Source: Gammaproteobacteria bacterium 45_16_T64 (GTDB lineage Bacteria > Pseudomonadota > Gammaproteobacteria > Pseudomonadales > Ketobacteraceae). Taken from it: 64,000 nt of DNA. The notes below the pieces were generated by a model. The model had not been told where the DNA came from, did no database searches, and was given only the letters and a program-made list of their open reading frames with translations. Both the position numbers and the translations under genes were made by a program. Of the stretch, positions 16,982 to 26,302 are shown one piece after another. Within the stretch, counting starts at the first letter, position 1, and each line of letters begins with the position of its first letter. Location of the stretch: assembly GCA_002162955.1 (NCBI GenBank), contig MABD01000048.1:1-64000 (forward strand), given 5' to 3'.

Positions 16982-17010
16982 AGGGCAAATCGATTATATT
17001 GATTTACCCT
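16982..17010 (+). terminator. Hairpin after the small membrane protein gene
   Basis: AGGGCAAATC and GATTTACCCT form a 10-bp stem with one G-T type mismatch and a 9-base loop, followed by AAATTATCGATTTT. Probable terminator. Confidence 0.5.
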
Positions 17011-17212
17011 AAATTATCGATTTTATAAATTCACTTATCGTTTTCAGAAATCCTTTTGATATACCTTGTTCATCGAGAACGAGTATCACGACCACTGAGA
17101 GATCCAGCGTCATGGTTTTTTTCAGTCAATCGACGATGGATTCTACTATTTCAGTATTTGGAAGGTCTACTGTGGATAGGAAGATAAGAGCGCAGTGGGT
17201 AACCGCTCAGTG

Positions 17213-18346
17213 CTACCAGGTTAGTGCCGCTCCGGTTTGATATTCGGTGACCCGGGTTTCAAAGAAGTTCTTCTCCTTGCGCATACTGGCTTGTTCATCC
17301 AGCCAATCCAATTGATTGGTTGCACCAGGAAAGGGCTCGGCTAATTGCAGTTGTTTGGCACGGCGGTTGGCGATAAAACGAAACTGACCGATATGATCTT
17401 CTGCGCTGTATCCTAAGATGGGGTCTTTTAGAATATAGTGGGCGTAAGCGACTTCTGCTGCTTCGGCTTCTTCCCACATGCTTTGTACAGCAACAGGGTC
17501 AAGAGTTAAGGATTCCTCCTTAAGAAGCTGGCGGATCACGCGTAAACCAAAAGCACAGTGTTGCACTTCATCTCGCATAATATATTGGAATTGTTCGCCA
17601 GTACCCTTCATCAAACCGCGTCGTTGCAAGGCAAAGATAGGACTGAATCCATTATAAAACCAACAGCCTTCAAACACCGCGGCAAAGAATAGATATGACA
17701 TCGCAAACTGTTGGAGATTGTCGCGGTTAGTGAGATCCAAATTATTGTCAATCACCTGACTGAGTTTTTCATTGGCGAGCTTTATTTTGCCGTAAATCTC
17801 TGGCACCACTCGATAGCGATTATAAATCTCGCTTTGGTCAATCCCGATAGTTTCAATGCAATGTTGATAGGTCCAGGTATGTAAGGCTTCCTCAAAGACC
17901 TGTCGGGCTTGGTAGATTTGCAATTCTGGTGCACTCATTTTTTCCATTACCGCGAGACCGATATTTCTCATGGCTAAAATGTCGGAGGTGGTCAGGTAGG
18001 CGAGTACATTTTCATAGACGTGGCGTTCTTCCGTAGTGAGCTTATGGCGATAGTCATGGACATCTTGTGCCATATTAATATCCAATGGTGTCCAATGATT
18101 TTTGTTGGCATTGAGAAAAAACTCCCAAGCCCAGCCGTACTTAAACGGTGCTAACTGATTGATATCGGTTTTTGCATTGACGATCCGTTTATCATTGGGA
18201 TCAATCGGTGGTAACGCTTCTATGGTTTCTGGAGTACTCACTGCGTCTAATTCTATTGCAGGGTTAATATTATCTGGTTGGGAGAATAGCTGACTATTGG
18301 TGGCAGGAATGGCGATGCTAAGCGGGTCGTTCCATTTAGATAACAT
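17213..18346 (-). CDS. nrdB: Ribonucleotide reductase class Ia, small subunit R2
   Basis: 377 residues. It carries the di-iron site and radical Tyr that start nucleotide reduction by NrdA. The ligand set is intact: Asp122, Glu153 and His156 (FEEALHTWTY), Glu226 (VFEGCWFY), Glu260 and His263 (RDEVQH). The radical Tyr160 is at the class Ia spacing. Start: ATG 18346 overlaps the nrdA stop as TAATG, indicating coupling; the longer frame by three codons is less likely. It is regulated with nrdA through the upstream riboswitch and NrdR boxes. Confidence 0.96.
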   Translation of the reverse strand: MLSKWNDPLSIAIPATNSQLFSQPDNINPAIELDAVSTPETIEALPPIDPNDKRIVNAKTDINQLAPFKYGWAWEFFLNANKNHWTPLDINMAQDVHDYRHKLTTEERHVYENVLAYLTTSDILAMRNIGLAVMEKMSAPELQIYQARQVFEEALHTWTYQHCIETIGIDQSEIYNRYRVVPEIYGKIKLANEKLSQVIDNNLDLTNRDNLQQFAMSYLFFAAVFEGCWFYNGFSPIFALQRRGLMKGTGEQFQYIMRDEVQHCAFGLRVIRQLLKEESLTLDPVAVQSMWEEAEAAEVAYAHYILKDPILGYSAEDHIGQFRFIANRRAKQLQLAEPFPGATNQLDWLDEQASMRKEKNFFETRVTEYQTGAALTW

Positions 18347-21162
18347 TATTGGCAAGCCTCGCAGTCAGGATCAAGAATTGAGCAAAACGCAGATTCTTCA
18401 ATGGGTGTTGGTATAGTCGCGACAAGTGTGTCATTGGGCGATGCTGCCAATGTCGAAGGATCACGGACATCGCTATTTTTTTCGATCTGCGTTGCCCCCA
18501 AAGATCGGAGATAATAGGTGGTTTTCAAACCACGAGACCAAGCTAATTTGTACAAATTATCCAAGGATTTTCCGGAAGGTTCAGCAAGATATAGATTGAG
18601 GCTCTGGGCTTGGTCGATCCATTTTTGACGGCGCGCAGCAGCTTCAATTAACCAGCGCGAGTCAATTTCAAATGCGGTTGCAAAACGCTCTTTTAATTCA
18701 TCTGGTACTCGCGCGATATTTTTTAATGATCCATCAAAGTATTTTACGTCCTGTATCATAATCTCATCCCACAAATCATGTTGTTTTAACGCGTTAACCA
18801 TCCATTGATTGATGACAGTAAATTCCCCGGAGAGATTCGATTTTGCATAAATATTTTGATAGGTCGGTTCGATGGACTGTGATACGCCGACAATATTAGA
18901 TATGGTGGCGGTGGGGGCGATGGCCATGACGTTAGAATTACGCATACCATGCTTTGCAACCAAATCTCTTACCGGTTGCCAATCTAACTGGCTGGTGAGA
19001 TCAAACGTGCAATATTCGTGACCACGTTCTTCCGCTAAAATGGCCAAGGTATCAATGGGGAATAACCCTTTATCCCAAGAAGAGTGTTGATAGCTGGGAT
19101 AATGGCCACGATCTTGGGCTAATAATGATGACGCACGAATGGCGTAGTAACTGATAAGTTCCATGGATTGATCTGCGAATTGTACGGCGTCTATGCTGGC
19201 ATAGGGAATGTTTAACGCATACAGTGCATCCTGAAACCCCATGGTACCAAGGCCAATTGGACGATGTTTGAGATTGGATGTTTTCGCTTGTTCCACGGCA
19301 TAGAAATTTATATCAATGACATTGTCGAGCATGCGAATGGCGGTGTTGACGGTGCGTTCTAGGTGCGCTTGGTCGAGTTTCCCATCGCGAATATGATTGA
19401 CCAAATTCACAGAGCCCAAATTACACACCGCGATTTCCTTTGCGCTAGTATTGAGTGTTATTTCTGTACACAAGTTAGATGAGTGGATGACGCCACAATG
19501 TTGTTGTGGTGACCGAATATTGCAGGGGTCCTTAAATGCCAGCCATGGATGACCTGTTTCGAATAGCATGGAGAGCATTTTTCTCCATAGCTGTGTCGCG
19601 CTTAGGGTCTTATGTAGGGGGATATTTCCGTTCCGGGCTTGCTGTTCGTAGTATGCATAGCGCGATTCAAATTCGACGCCGTATAGATCGTGTAAATCTG
19701 GTGCCGAATCCGGTGAAAAGAGCGTCCATTCTTTATCTTGAAAAACCCGTTTCATAAATAAGTCGGGAATCCAGTTGGCGCTATTCATATCATGGGTGCG
19801 TCGCCTTTCATCTCCGGTATTTTTGCGAAGCTCAAGAAACTCTTCGATATCAAGGTGCCAGGTTTCAAGATAAGCACACACCGCACCTTTACGTTTTCCC
19901 CCTTGGTTAACTGCTACCGCGGTATCATTAACGACTTTGAGAAAAGGAACGACCCCTTGTGATTGTCCATTGGTACCGTTAATACGAGAACCCAATGCGC
20001 GAACTTGTGTCCAGTCGTTACCGAGGCCACCCGACCATTTAGATAACAATGCATTGTCTTTAAGGGATGAATAAATGCCTTCCAAATCATCAGGTATTGA
20101 TGTGAGATAACAGGACGATAACTGTGAGCGTACGGAACCAGAATTAAATAACGTGGGGGTGGATGTCATATAATCGAAGCTGGATAACAATTGATAAAAT
20201 TCGATAGCCCGGCTATTGGGGTCGTCTTCATTAATCGCAAGGCCCATGGCAACGCGCATAAAAAAAGTTTGTGGTAACTCTATGCGTGTTTCTTGCCAAT
20301 GTAAAAAATAGCGGTCGTATAAGGTTTGCATGCCCAAATAACCGAAGAGTCGATCTTGTTCTGGTTTAAGGGCTGCTCCTAGGCGAGGTAAATCAAATCC
20401 CAGCAAGGTGTCAGATAATAACCGATGATCGACGCAACGACGTATGCATAGCTCAAACAGTTCTGGGTAGAGACTGTCGTCGTAATATGCCGAGGAAATA
20501 TTGAGGCTACCAGTGACTTCGCCCCATAACTTATCCAGTAGTAATTGTGCGCATACGTAAGAGTAACCTGGGTCAGTGTCGATGAGCACACGTGCCGTCA
20601 TAATCATTGCGCTACTAACGTCTTCTAGTTTCATCCCGGAATATAACGACTTTTGTAGATTTTGTATTAGCTGATGAGGATCAACGTCCTCAATGCCGGT
20701 ACAGGCCCACTGGATTCGTTGTGCAATGACTTGTCTGTCTAGAGGGTGCTCTAATCCATCGGCCCCCAACACCACAAAGGCGTGAGAGTTTTCTTCTGGT
20801 TGCTGTTCGGTTCTGCGCAGAAAATGTTCTTCTCGGTATAGCACATAGGCGCGTGCGACTTTTTGAAAGCTATTACGCATCAGGCCTAACTCAACTAAGT
20901 CTTGTATGTCTTCAATGTCCACTCGGCCACCGCTGGGGTAGCGACGATTAAGGCGACGAATGATGTCTTGGGTGACATCTGTGATGGTATCGCGAACGCG
21001 GGAGGAGCCGGATATCTGTTGTCCTTCCACGGCGACAAAGGCTTTTGCCATAGCGACGGATATTTTCGCGTTATCAAAAGTGACGGTTGCCCCTGTGCGT
21101 TTAATAACTTGCAAGGATGTCGCTTGGTCGAGAAGAGGGGGTGCAATAAAAGGTGTGGTCAT
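18346..21162 (-). CDS. nrdA: Ribonucleotide reductase class Ia, large subunit R1
   Basis: 938 residues from ATG 21162, which has AGGCAGG upstream; a longer frame to 21261 extends into the leader. It reduces ribonucleoside diphosphates to deoxy forms with NrdB. It has two N-terminal ATP-cone-like modules (about 10-105 and 115-205), the catalytic barrel with SSCYLTSIPD, NLCTEITLN, and the conserved NSNVMAIAPTATIS. The C-terminal redox pair is CEAC in the last residues. The two-cone N terminus suggests allosteric overall-activity control. The leader carries an adenosylcobalamin riboswitch. Confidence 0.96.
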   Translation of the reverse strand: MTTPFIAPPLLDQATSLQVIKRTGATVTFDNAKISVAMAKAFVAVEGQQISGSSRVRDTITDVTQDIIRRLNRRYPSGGRVDIEDIQDLVELGLMRNSFQKVARAYVLYREEHFLRRTEQQPEENSHAFVVLGADGLEHPLDRQVIAQRIQWACTGIEDVDPHQLIQNLQKSLYSGMKLEDVSSAMIMTARVLIDTDPGYSYVCAQLLLDKLWGEVTGSLNISSAYYDDSLYPELFELCIRRCVDHRLLSDTLLGFDLPRLGAALKPEQDRLFGYLGMQTLYDRYFLHWQETRIELPQTFFMRVAMGLAINEDDPNSRAIEFYQLLSSFDYMTSTPTLFNSGSVRSQLSSCYLTSIPDDLEGIYSSLKDNALLSKWSGGLGNDWTQVRALGSRINGTNGQSQGVVPFLKVVNDTAVAVNQGGKRKGAVCAYLETWHLDIEEFLELRKNTGDERRRTHDMNSANWIPDLFMKRVFQDKEWTLFSPDSAPDLHDLYGVEFESRYAYYEQQARNGNIPLHKTLSATQLWRKMLSMLFETGHPWLAFKDPCNIRSPQQHCGVIHSSNLCTEITLNTSAKEIAVCNLGSVNLVNHIRDGKLDQAHLERTVNTAIRMLDNVIDINFYAVEQAKTSNLKHRPIGLGTMGFQDALYALNIPYASIDAVQFADQSMELISYYAIRASSLLAQDRGHYPSYQHSSWDKGLFPIDTLAILAEERGHEYCTFDLTSQLDWQPVRDLVAKHGMRNSNVMAIAPTATISNIVGVSQSIEPTYQNIYAKSNLSGEFTVINQWMVNALKQHDLWDEIMIQDVKYFDGSLKNIARVPDELKERFATAFEIDSRWLIEAAARRQKWIDQAQSLNLYLAEPSGKSLDNLYKLAWSRGLKTTYYLRSLGATQIEKNSDVRDPSTLAASPNDTLVATIPTPIEESAFCSILDPDCEACQ

Positions 21163-21302
21163 AGTGCCTGCCTTGAGTAAATTCGCGTTGCGAAACACGT
21201 CAAAAGCGATCAACAGACAGGGGAAGCTCTTGCAGTGAATAAAACTCAGGCAGGAAAGCAACCTTCTGAGTCTTGATTCGCGAAGACGGAAGTTATGTAT
21301 AT

Positions 21303-21490
21303 CTGGCAGGTCTTCGGACTTAGGAGCGTTGAATAATGGGGAATATTATTCAGCCTAGCGCGATGGCTTGATGCAATTATGATCGTCATATTGCATTGCC
21401 TGGGTTTTTCACCCAATCGCGTTCGTTCTCCAATACCGCTGCGCGTCAGTTCCGGGGTTACACCGGATTCCCTTTTCAGATCAACCTTAT
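21303..21490 (-). promoter_or_regulatory. Cobalamin (B12) riboswitch in the nrdAB leader
   Basis: Read on the minus strand, the leader has the ordered elements of the cobalamin riboswitch. The 5' part is AAGGGAATCCGGTG with its paired CCCCGG and then CTGACGCGCAGCGGTA. The 3' end is the B12 box AGTCCGAAGACCTGCC at 21305-21320. It lies about 140 bp before the nrdA start. Such riboswitches repress when adenosylcobalamin is abundant. Control of a B12-independent reductase this way implies that a B12-dependent class II enzyme (NrdJ) exists elsewhere in the genome. Confidence 0.92.
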
Positions 21491-21511
21491 GTCGTTATAT
21501 GATTACATCAA

Positions 21512-21527
21512 AAACTAGATATGGTTG
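21512..21527 (-). promoter_or_regulatory. NrdR box, proximal
   Basis: The minus strand reads CAACCATATCTAGTTT, 12 of 16 matches to the NrdR consensus ACACWAWATMTWGTGT. It starts exactly 31 bp from the distal box, the three-helical-turn spacing known for NrdR pairs. It overlaps a 14-bp palindrome TGGTTGATCAACCA (21522-21535). Confidence 0.65.
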
Positions 21528-21542
21528 ATCAACCAGATTTAG

Positions 21543-21558
21543 GCACAATATATGGTGT
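21543..21558 (-). promoter_or_regulatory. NrdR box, distal
   Basis: The minus strand reads ACACCATATATTGTGC, 14 of 16 matches to the NrdR consensus. It is the better of the two boxes upstream of nrdAB and lies just after the metR stop. NrdR represses ribonucleotide reductase genes according to the ATP/dATP state. Confidence 0.75.
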
Positions 21559-21574
21559 GTAGATGAATGTAAAG

Positions 21575-22462
21575 CTAATATGACTTCATGCTGGCCATAG
21601 TGATAAAGCTCTCAATATAATCAATAGGCTCTTCAGATTCTCGAATGCCGATGTGAATATGCTTGTGAATGCCGGTGGTACCTAAACGAATGGTTGTGAG
21701 TGATAACGACTCTCTATATTGCTCCGCCAGCCAACTTGGTAGTGCGGTGACACCTCGTCCAGCACTTACCATTTGTAGCATAATATCGGTAGTTTCTATG
21801 GTCTTATGCTTCTTTGGCCCGCATTGATTGGGTGTAAGAAACTGGGTAAATATATCCAAACGTTCGGGTGGTACGGGATAGGTGATCAGAGTTTCATTAC
21901 GAATATCTGTTGGCGTCACAGATTGTTTATTTGATAGAGGATGTGAATTGGGAACGACCAATACTAACTCATAGTCGAATACTGGTATAAAAGATAAACC
22001 GGCTTTAAACAGTGGATCTGGGGTAATTAATAAATCAATGTCATGATTAAATAATGCCCCGATACCACCAAACTGAAAAGCTTGCTTTACATCGACGTCC
22101 ACATCAGGCCATGCCGCCAGGAAAGGGGATACAATGGTTAATAGCCATTGATAACAGGGGTGGCACTCCATACCAATGCGCAGATTACCACGTAATCCTT
22201 GGGCGAATTGTTCGATTACGTGTTCAGCATGTTCGAGCTGAGGCAGTATACGTTGGGAGACTGATAACATATATCGACCCGCAGGTGTTAAACGCAAATT
22301 TCGCCCATCTTTTATCCACAGCTTGACGTTGATTTGTTGTTCAAGTTTCTTAATATTATGGCTTAATGCCGACTGAGTTAAACACAATTGGTTAGCGGCG
22401 TTTGTCAGCGTACCTTGTCGATCAATTTCTCGTAGAATGGCGAGATGTATACGTTCAATCAT
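21575..22462 (-). CDS. metR: LysR-family regulator of methionine synthesis
   Basis: 295 residues. The N-terminal winged HTH (LTNAANQLCLTQSALSHNIKKLEQ) is followed by a LysR substrate domain with family-typical text: RIGMECHPCYQWL, PDVDVDV and SFIPVFDYELVLVVP. This matches MetR, which activates metE/metH with homocysteine as coeffector. It sits beside the B12-controlled nrdAB. MetE/MetH choice is also B12-linked, but no met gene is in the window. It is divergent from a DUF4019 gene. Confidence 0.88.
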   Translation of the reverse strand: MIERIHLAILREIDRQGTLTNAANQLCLTQSALSHNIKKLEQQINVKLWIKDGRNLRLTPAGRYMLSVSQRILPQLEHAEHVIEQFAQGLRGNLRIGMECHPCYQWLLTIVSPFLAAWPDVDVDVKQAFQFGGIGALFNHDIDLLITPDPLFKAGLSFIPVFDYELVLVVPNSHPLSNKQSVTPTDIRNETLITYPVPPERLDIFTQFLTPNQCGPKKHKTIETTDIMLQMVSAGRGVTALPSWLAEQYRESLSLTTIRLGTTGIHKHIHIGIRESEEPIDYIESFITMASMKSY

Positions 22463-22672
22463 TGGAATTCGAATGTGTTAGTTTGTCGGCTATTGGGTTG
22501 TCGAAGTCTAAAGTAATCGTTTGCGCTAGAGAACCGATAACTGAGTCGTTTTTTGAAATAGGTTGACTGTTAATATTGCATCTGCATTAATGAATAACGC
22601 CAGGGAGTCAAGGTGAGCAGCTATATCACGCTCATATTCTATGAATGACGATATAACAATAAAAGGACGATT

Positions 22673-23068
22673 ATGAAAAAGTATCTACTAATTATATGTC
22701 TATTGATCTCTTCAGTGGGTTTTTCTCAAGAGGTTGGGGTAATCGAGAAAGCAAAGGACTGGCTTAGTATTGTCGATCGTGGTGAATACTCGGAAAGTTG
22801 GGATAATTCTGATCCCTATTTTCAAACGCAGTTGACCGCGAATAAGTGGCAACAAGCTTTGCAAGCAACGCGATTACCGTTGGGGAAAATGATATCGAGA
22901 GCGGAGTCAGGTTCAACGTTCTATTCTTCGCTAGCGGGTGTTCCAGATGGAGAATATGTTGTTATTCTATTTAATACCGTGTTCGAGAACAAAAAGTCGA
23001 CAATAGAAACCGTCACTCTTAGTAAGAGTAGTGGCCACTGGCGTGCTGTCGGATATTTTATTAAGTAA
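22673..23068 (+). CDS. DUF4019 periplasmic protein
   Basis: 131 residues. Signal peptide MKKYLLIICLLISSVGFS, then a compact domain: AKDWLSIVDRGEYSESWD, PDGEYVVILFNTVFENK and a C-terminal WRAVGYFIK. This is the DUF4019 pattern. No function is known. The ribosome site is AAAGGA. It is divergent from metR. Confidence 0.82.
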   Translation: MKKYLLIICLLISSVGFSQEVGVIEKAKDWLSIVDRGEYSESWDNSDPYFQTQLTANKWQQALQATRLPLGKMISRAESGSTFYSSLAGVPDGEYVVILFNTVFENKKSTIETVTLSKSSGHWRAVGYFIK

Positions 23069-23070
23069 GG

Positions 23071-24348
23071 TCAGGTATCAAGATTAAGATATTCTATAAA
23101 AGATAAATGTCTGTGATGTTGCCATTCTATTTCGGCTTCTCTAAGTTGATTTTCAAGTAAGGTGTCGAGCTCGTTGGGTGTGGTATAAACGCGTAGGTAG
23201 ACGTCGGAATTGATCTCTGGCACTAAACTAGAACGAAGGTTGTCTAAAAATATATGATGGCTTAGCTGGATTGGCTTATTCCCTAAGCCATATATTTGTA
23301 CACGTTTATCCTCTATTTCTACATGTAACGTCTGCTCATTGTGGCGAATCTCGAACACTTTATGCTTTGAATCTAGCTGAATATCGTTAAACATAGCATT
23401 TAGATTATTGGTTGATAGTCTTGTAGTAGATTCAATCGTCATACAAGATAGAAATCCTTCGATTACATTATTACTTACGTCTATGAATTGCTGATCTATT
23501 GCCTTATTAAGAAAATCCTGTAGTGGTAAATCAACGAGGATGGTAGACGGCGATTTTTCTATGGAGCAATAGACGTTTCCAATGTTTTGTACAGAACCGT
23601 GCCGTAAGAAGTCTCGAATCGTTGAGGTGGGAGACATCAATAGCAGTAACCAGGTTAAAGAATAATGATGAGTGTTTGCGAGTTTTTCTAGCTTTTGGTA
23701 GAAAAATTTTGCATAGGTGTGATCATAAGTAGTTGCGGTATCATTATGTGTGGGTATGCCACCCAACCGTATTTTTCGATAACTTTGTTCCGATAGACCT
23801 AGCCAGGAGGTATCTCTGCTGGAGGTTTGAAGATTAAACCAGTGTGTTGATTTTACACTATCAGTCTTGTTATCGGTTCGCCATTGTAATCCTATATTAC
23901 TTGCTGTTTTGTTCTGTTGCGTATCTACATCAGGATCTATTGATGTGGAAAAAATGGCTTTCTTTCTATTGATATTTTTAGTTTCAGGAGTGTCAGTGGT
24001 TTCCTGGATTTCAATTAGATTTGGAATGGATCTGAGTAAAGTAGGAAGTTGGCTGATCAGGTGATCGTAAGGATTGTGTGATGAAGGGAAATTAACAACA
24101 TTATCCTCTGATGGATGTAACGGACCATCTATCTCGGTAAGTGGCGAAGATGATTCGGACAAGCTAGATTCCAACGTACTTTCAGATTCAATCGATTGTT
24201 TATTGTCGGCGTTTGTGCGTGTGCTATTGGCGTTGGCTTGGCCTACGATAATCTTTCGCTGAATGCGCGCCCTAGTTTTTCGTCTCATCATATAAGGTCG
24301 AATAATGCGAATAATTCGATATCTACGGCGTTTTACTTTCTTGGACAT
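23071..24348 (-). CDS. Unknown protein with highly basic N terminus
   Basis: 425 residues, no family recognised. Residues 1-35 are strongly basic (MSKKVKRRRYRIIRIIRPYM, then MRRKTRARIQRK), followed by about 150 low-complexity residues rich in S, T, N and D. A globular C-terminal domain begins near 190 and carries HYSLTWLLLLMSPTSTIRDF and LRVYTTPNELDTLLENQL. No signal peptide. It is downstream of the 136-residue protein by 32 bp and probably cotranscribed. The basic, disordered start suggests nucleic acid or membrane binding, which is an inference only. Confidence 0.65.
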   Translation of the reverse strand: MSKKVKRRRYRIIRIIRPYMMRRKTRARIQRKIIVGQANANSTRTNADNKQSIESESTLESSLSESSSPLTEIDGPLHPSEDNVVNFPSSHNPYDHLISQLPTLLRSIPNLIEIQETTDTPETKNINRKKAIFSTSIDPDVDTQQNKTASNIGLQWRTDNKTDSVKSTHWFNLQTSSRDTSWLGLSEQSYRKIRLGGIPTHNDTATTYDHTYAKFFYQKLEKLANTHHYSLTWLLLLMSPTSTIRDFLRHGSVQNIGNVYCSIEKSPSTILVDLPLQDFLNKAIDQQFIDVSNNVIEGFLSCMTIESTTRLSTNNLNAMFNDIQLDSKHKVFEIRHNEQTLHVEIEDKRVQIYGLGNKPIQLSHHIFLDNLRSSLVPEINSDVYLRVYTTPNELDTLLENQLREAEIEWQHHRHLSFIEYLNLDT

Positions 24349-24380
24349 AAGCTAATCTGCATAAGATAAATAGATGACAT

Positions 24381-24791
24381 TTAGATTCTTTCGCGACCTT
24401 GAATGAGGATGGCTGCGGCCCTCTGTAAGATGTCTTTTTCTTGTTCAAGTATTAGAATTCTGGCTTCTAACTCCTTTATTCGTTTTTGTTCGGGGGTAAG
24501 CGGTACTGGTGTTTCTGGCTTATTCATTGGCTGATGTGTCTCAGTGGGTTCTTCCGTGTGTACATCGATAAATTCATCATTCTGTATGTTGTGATATTGA
24601 TCATCATTAGGATGTGCTTGGGTATGATGGTGAAAAGTACGCCCTCTCCAGTCAATGTCTGTTAATGGGTTTTTGGTGTTTGTGATATCGCTATTAGCGT
24701 TTTTTTCCTGTCGGCGAAAGAACTCTGCTAGTCGCCAATAGCTTGTGGTTTTTATTGGAGCAATAGGTTTTTCGTTATTCACGTTGGACAT
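24381..24791 (-). CDS. Small protein with C-terminal leucine-zipper helix
   Basis: 136 residues from ATG 24791 (a TTG four codons earlier is possible). The middle is hydrophilic and His- and Thr-rich. The C terminus is a heptad helix (RIKELEARILILEQEKDILQ) ending RAAAILIQGRERI. That tail resembles the leucine zipper at the end of IS3-family OrfA proteins, but no HTH precedes it. It may pair with the downstream 425-residue protein. Confidence 0.55.
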   Translation of the reverse strand: MSNVNNEKPIAPIKTTSYWRLAEFFRRQEKNANSDITNTKNPLTDIDWRGRTFHHHTQAHPNDDQYHNIQNDEFIDVHTEEPTETHQPMNKPETPVPLTPEQKRIKELEARILILEQEKDILQRAAAILIQGRERI

Positions 24792-24938
24792 GTCAATGTA
24801 CAAAGGGAACCGTACGAATATTTTAGCAGGACGTTGCTGGGGAGCTATCGACCTGCTAACACATATAAGAGGGCCCTTTTCCTGTGGATGAAAAGAATGA
24901 TGGTCTAAGGGAGTGTTCGGTTTTCCTTAGCCGCTGTG

Positions 24939-25655
24939 TCAAATTTTGGCAGTAGTTTCATTCGGTGAAGCAAGTGCTTTGATGTCACCATTAAAACGTT
25001 GTAGTACTTCAACAAAACGATTAATGGCCGTTGTAGCGGTGCCTATATCGACGCAAGGTTCCTTAATGTAGCCCTCTAGATCTCCACGGATGTGGCCACC
25101 CATTAGGCCATCTTTTTTACGTTGTAATACAATAGCGTTGGTCGCTTGGCAAAAAGCGAAGTGATCAGTCTTACAATATATTCTATGCTGTTGTGCAATC
25201 TTGGCACCTGTTTCATAGCGCGGGGAGCAATATGAAACCATGTAGGGCTGCACCGTTGGATCGCTGCCTACAATGTCTGCGCAAGAAAAAAGAACGAAAT
25301 CTGTTGATTTATATTGTTCCATAATGCCATTGCACATAGGTAGATCACCCTCTATACCCAGATTGTAATCGCAAAAAAATACGTCGATACCTTTGATCAA
25401 ATTTTCGATCATATTGGTAAATCCCTGCATTATTTCGCTTTGTATTTCATTGGTGCTGGGAAGTAAGGAAAATTCTTGGGATTTAACGGTGAACTGTGTG
25501 TTCCATTCAGCCAGCAGTTCTGAATCATTGCTGTTGTCTTTGTAGGCGACTTTATATCCATTGTCAAAGCAGTCTTCGACTTCAGGTTGATCCGTCAGAA
25601 ACGCAAATTTTCGACCATCGGTAGCTTCGCAAGAACGGAAGAGTAATTTTTTCAT
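24939..25655 (-). CDS. Unknown protein, weakly receiver-like
   Basis: 238 residues from the second ATG (25655; GAG nine bases upstream), or 240 from 25661. The segment DVFFCDYNLGIEGDLPMCNG and the following strand FVLFSCAD resemble the phospho-acceptor and switch strands of response-regulator receivers, but the rest does not align well. No output domain is visible. The C-terminal part has GLMGGHIRGDLEGYI. Function unknown. Confidence 0.55.
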   Translation of the reverse strand: MKKLLFRSCEATDGRKFAFLTDQPEVEDCFDNGYKVAYKDNSNDSELLAEWNTQFTVKSQEFSLLPSTNEIQSEIMQGFTNMIENLIKGIDVFFCDYNLGIEGDLPMCNGIMEQYKSTDFVLFSCADIVGSDPTVQPYMVSYCSPRYETGAKIAQQHRIYCKTDHFAFCQATNAIVLQRKKDGLMGGHIRGDLEGYIKEPCVDIGTATTAINRFVEVLQRFNGDIKALASPNETTAKI

Positions 25656-25787
25656 ATGCATAGGCTCTGTGTTTTGTGTTGTCTAATAGAGATGGTTACT
25701 CTATTGCACAGAGCTATTTCCTACACAGGGATACACCCTAAAGATCCAGCGGAAACAATGATTCCAGGATAAGGGGCTGGAATATTA

Positions 25788-26216
25788 CTATTTCTGATGA
25801 CCGAGTTCTTTAATGTTAGATTTTTGAGATAGAATTATTGTCGAAAACAGATATATTCCAACAATAATGTCTACTGCCGCGCAGAGTATTGGATACCAGG
25901 CTGGTACGCCAGAATTAACAAAAAGCATCGGGTGCAATAAATCGTATATGCCATGACTTATCCAAAGGGTGGCGACGATATAGCCTGAAAATTTAAATCC
26001 ATAGTTAATGCACAGTATGCCTGCAACAAAGTATGGGATTCCAAATACAAATTCTGTGAGTATTACATTACTCTCTGCTGCGAATAGTCCAAAAAACATA
26101 TAGATTAGTGGCAGTGACAAGAGGCAGGCAGTATAGGACCAATGCTCCCAGTGTTGTCGACGACTAATGGTGATGGTGAATAGTGCTAGCAGCACTCCTA
26201 TAATAGCTTCGATCAT
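25788..26216 (-). CDS. Four/five-helix membrane protein, DUF6010-like
   Basis: 142 residues, nearly all hydrophobic. Helices begin at IEAIIGVLLALFTI, YTACLLSLPLIYMFFGLF, EFVFGIPYFVAGILC, GYIVATLWISHGIYDLLH and ILCAAVDIIVGIYLF. The HGIYDLLH motif is typical of DUF6010. Function unknown. It is downstream of the sensor kinase by 86 bp on the same strand. Confidence 0.72.
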   Translation of the reverse strand: MIEAIIGVLLALFTITISRRQHWEHWSYTACLLSLPLIYMFFGLFAAESNVILTEFVFGIPYFVAGILCINYGFKFSGYIVATLWISHGIYDLLHPMLFVNSGVPAWYPILCAAVDIIVGIYLFSTIILSQKSNIKELGHQK

Positions 26217-26302
26217 ACTGTCCCTTTAATGTATCTCTATTGTTGGCTGGAACAGGGACTATATACTCTGGAGTATGGTTTAGGGTCAATGATGGGTGGG
26301 CA

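Noticed and set aside
24381-24791. Intact IS3 element
   Set aside because: Only a zipper-like tail is similar. There is no HTH, no OrfB with DDE residues and no terminal repeats.
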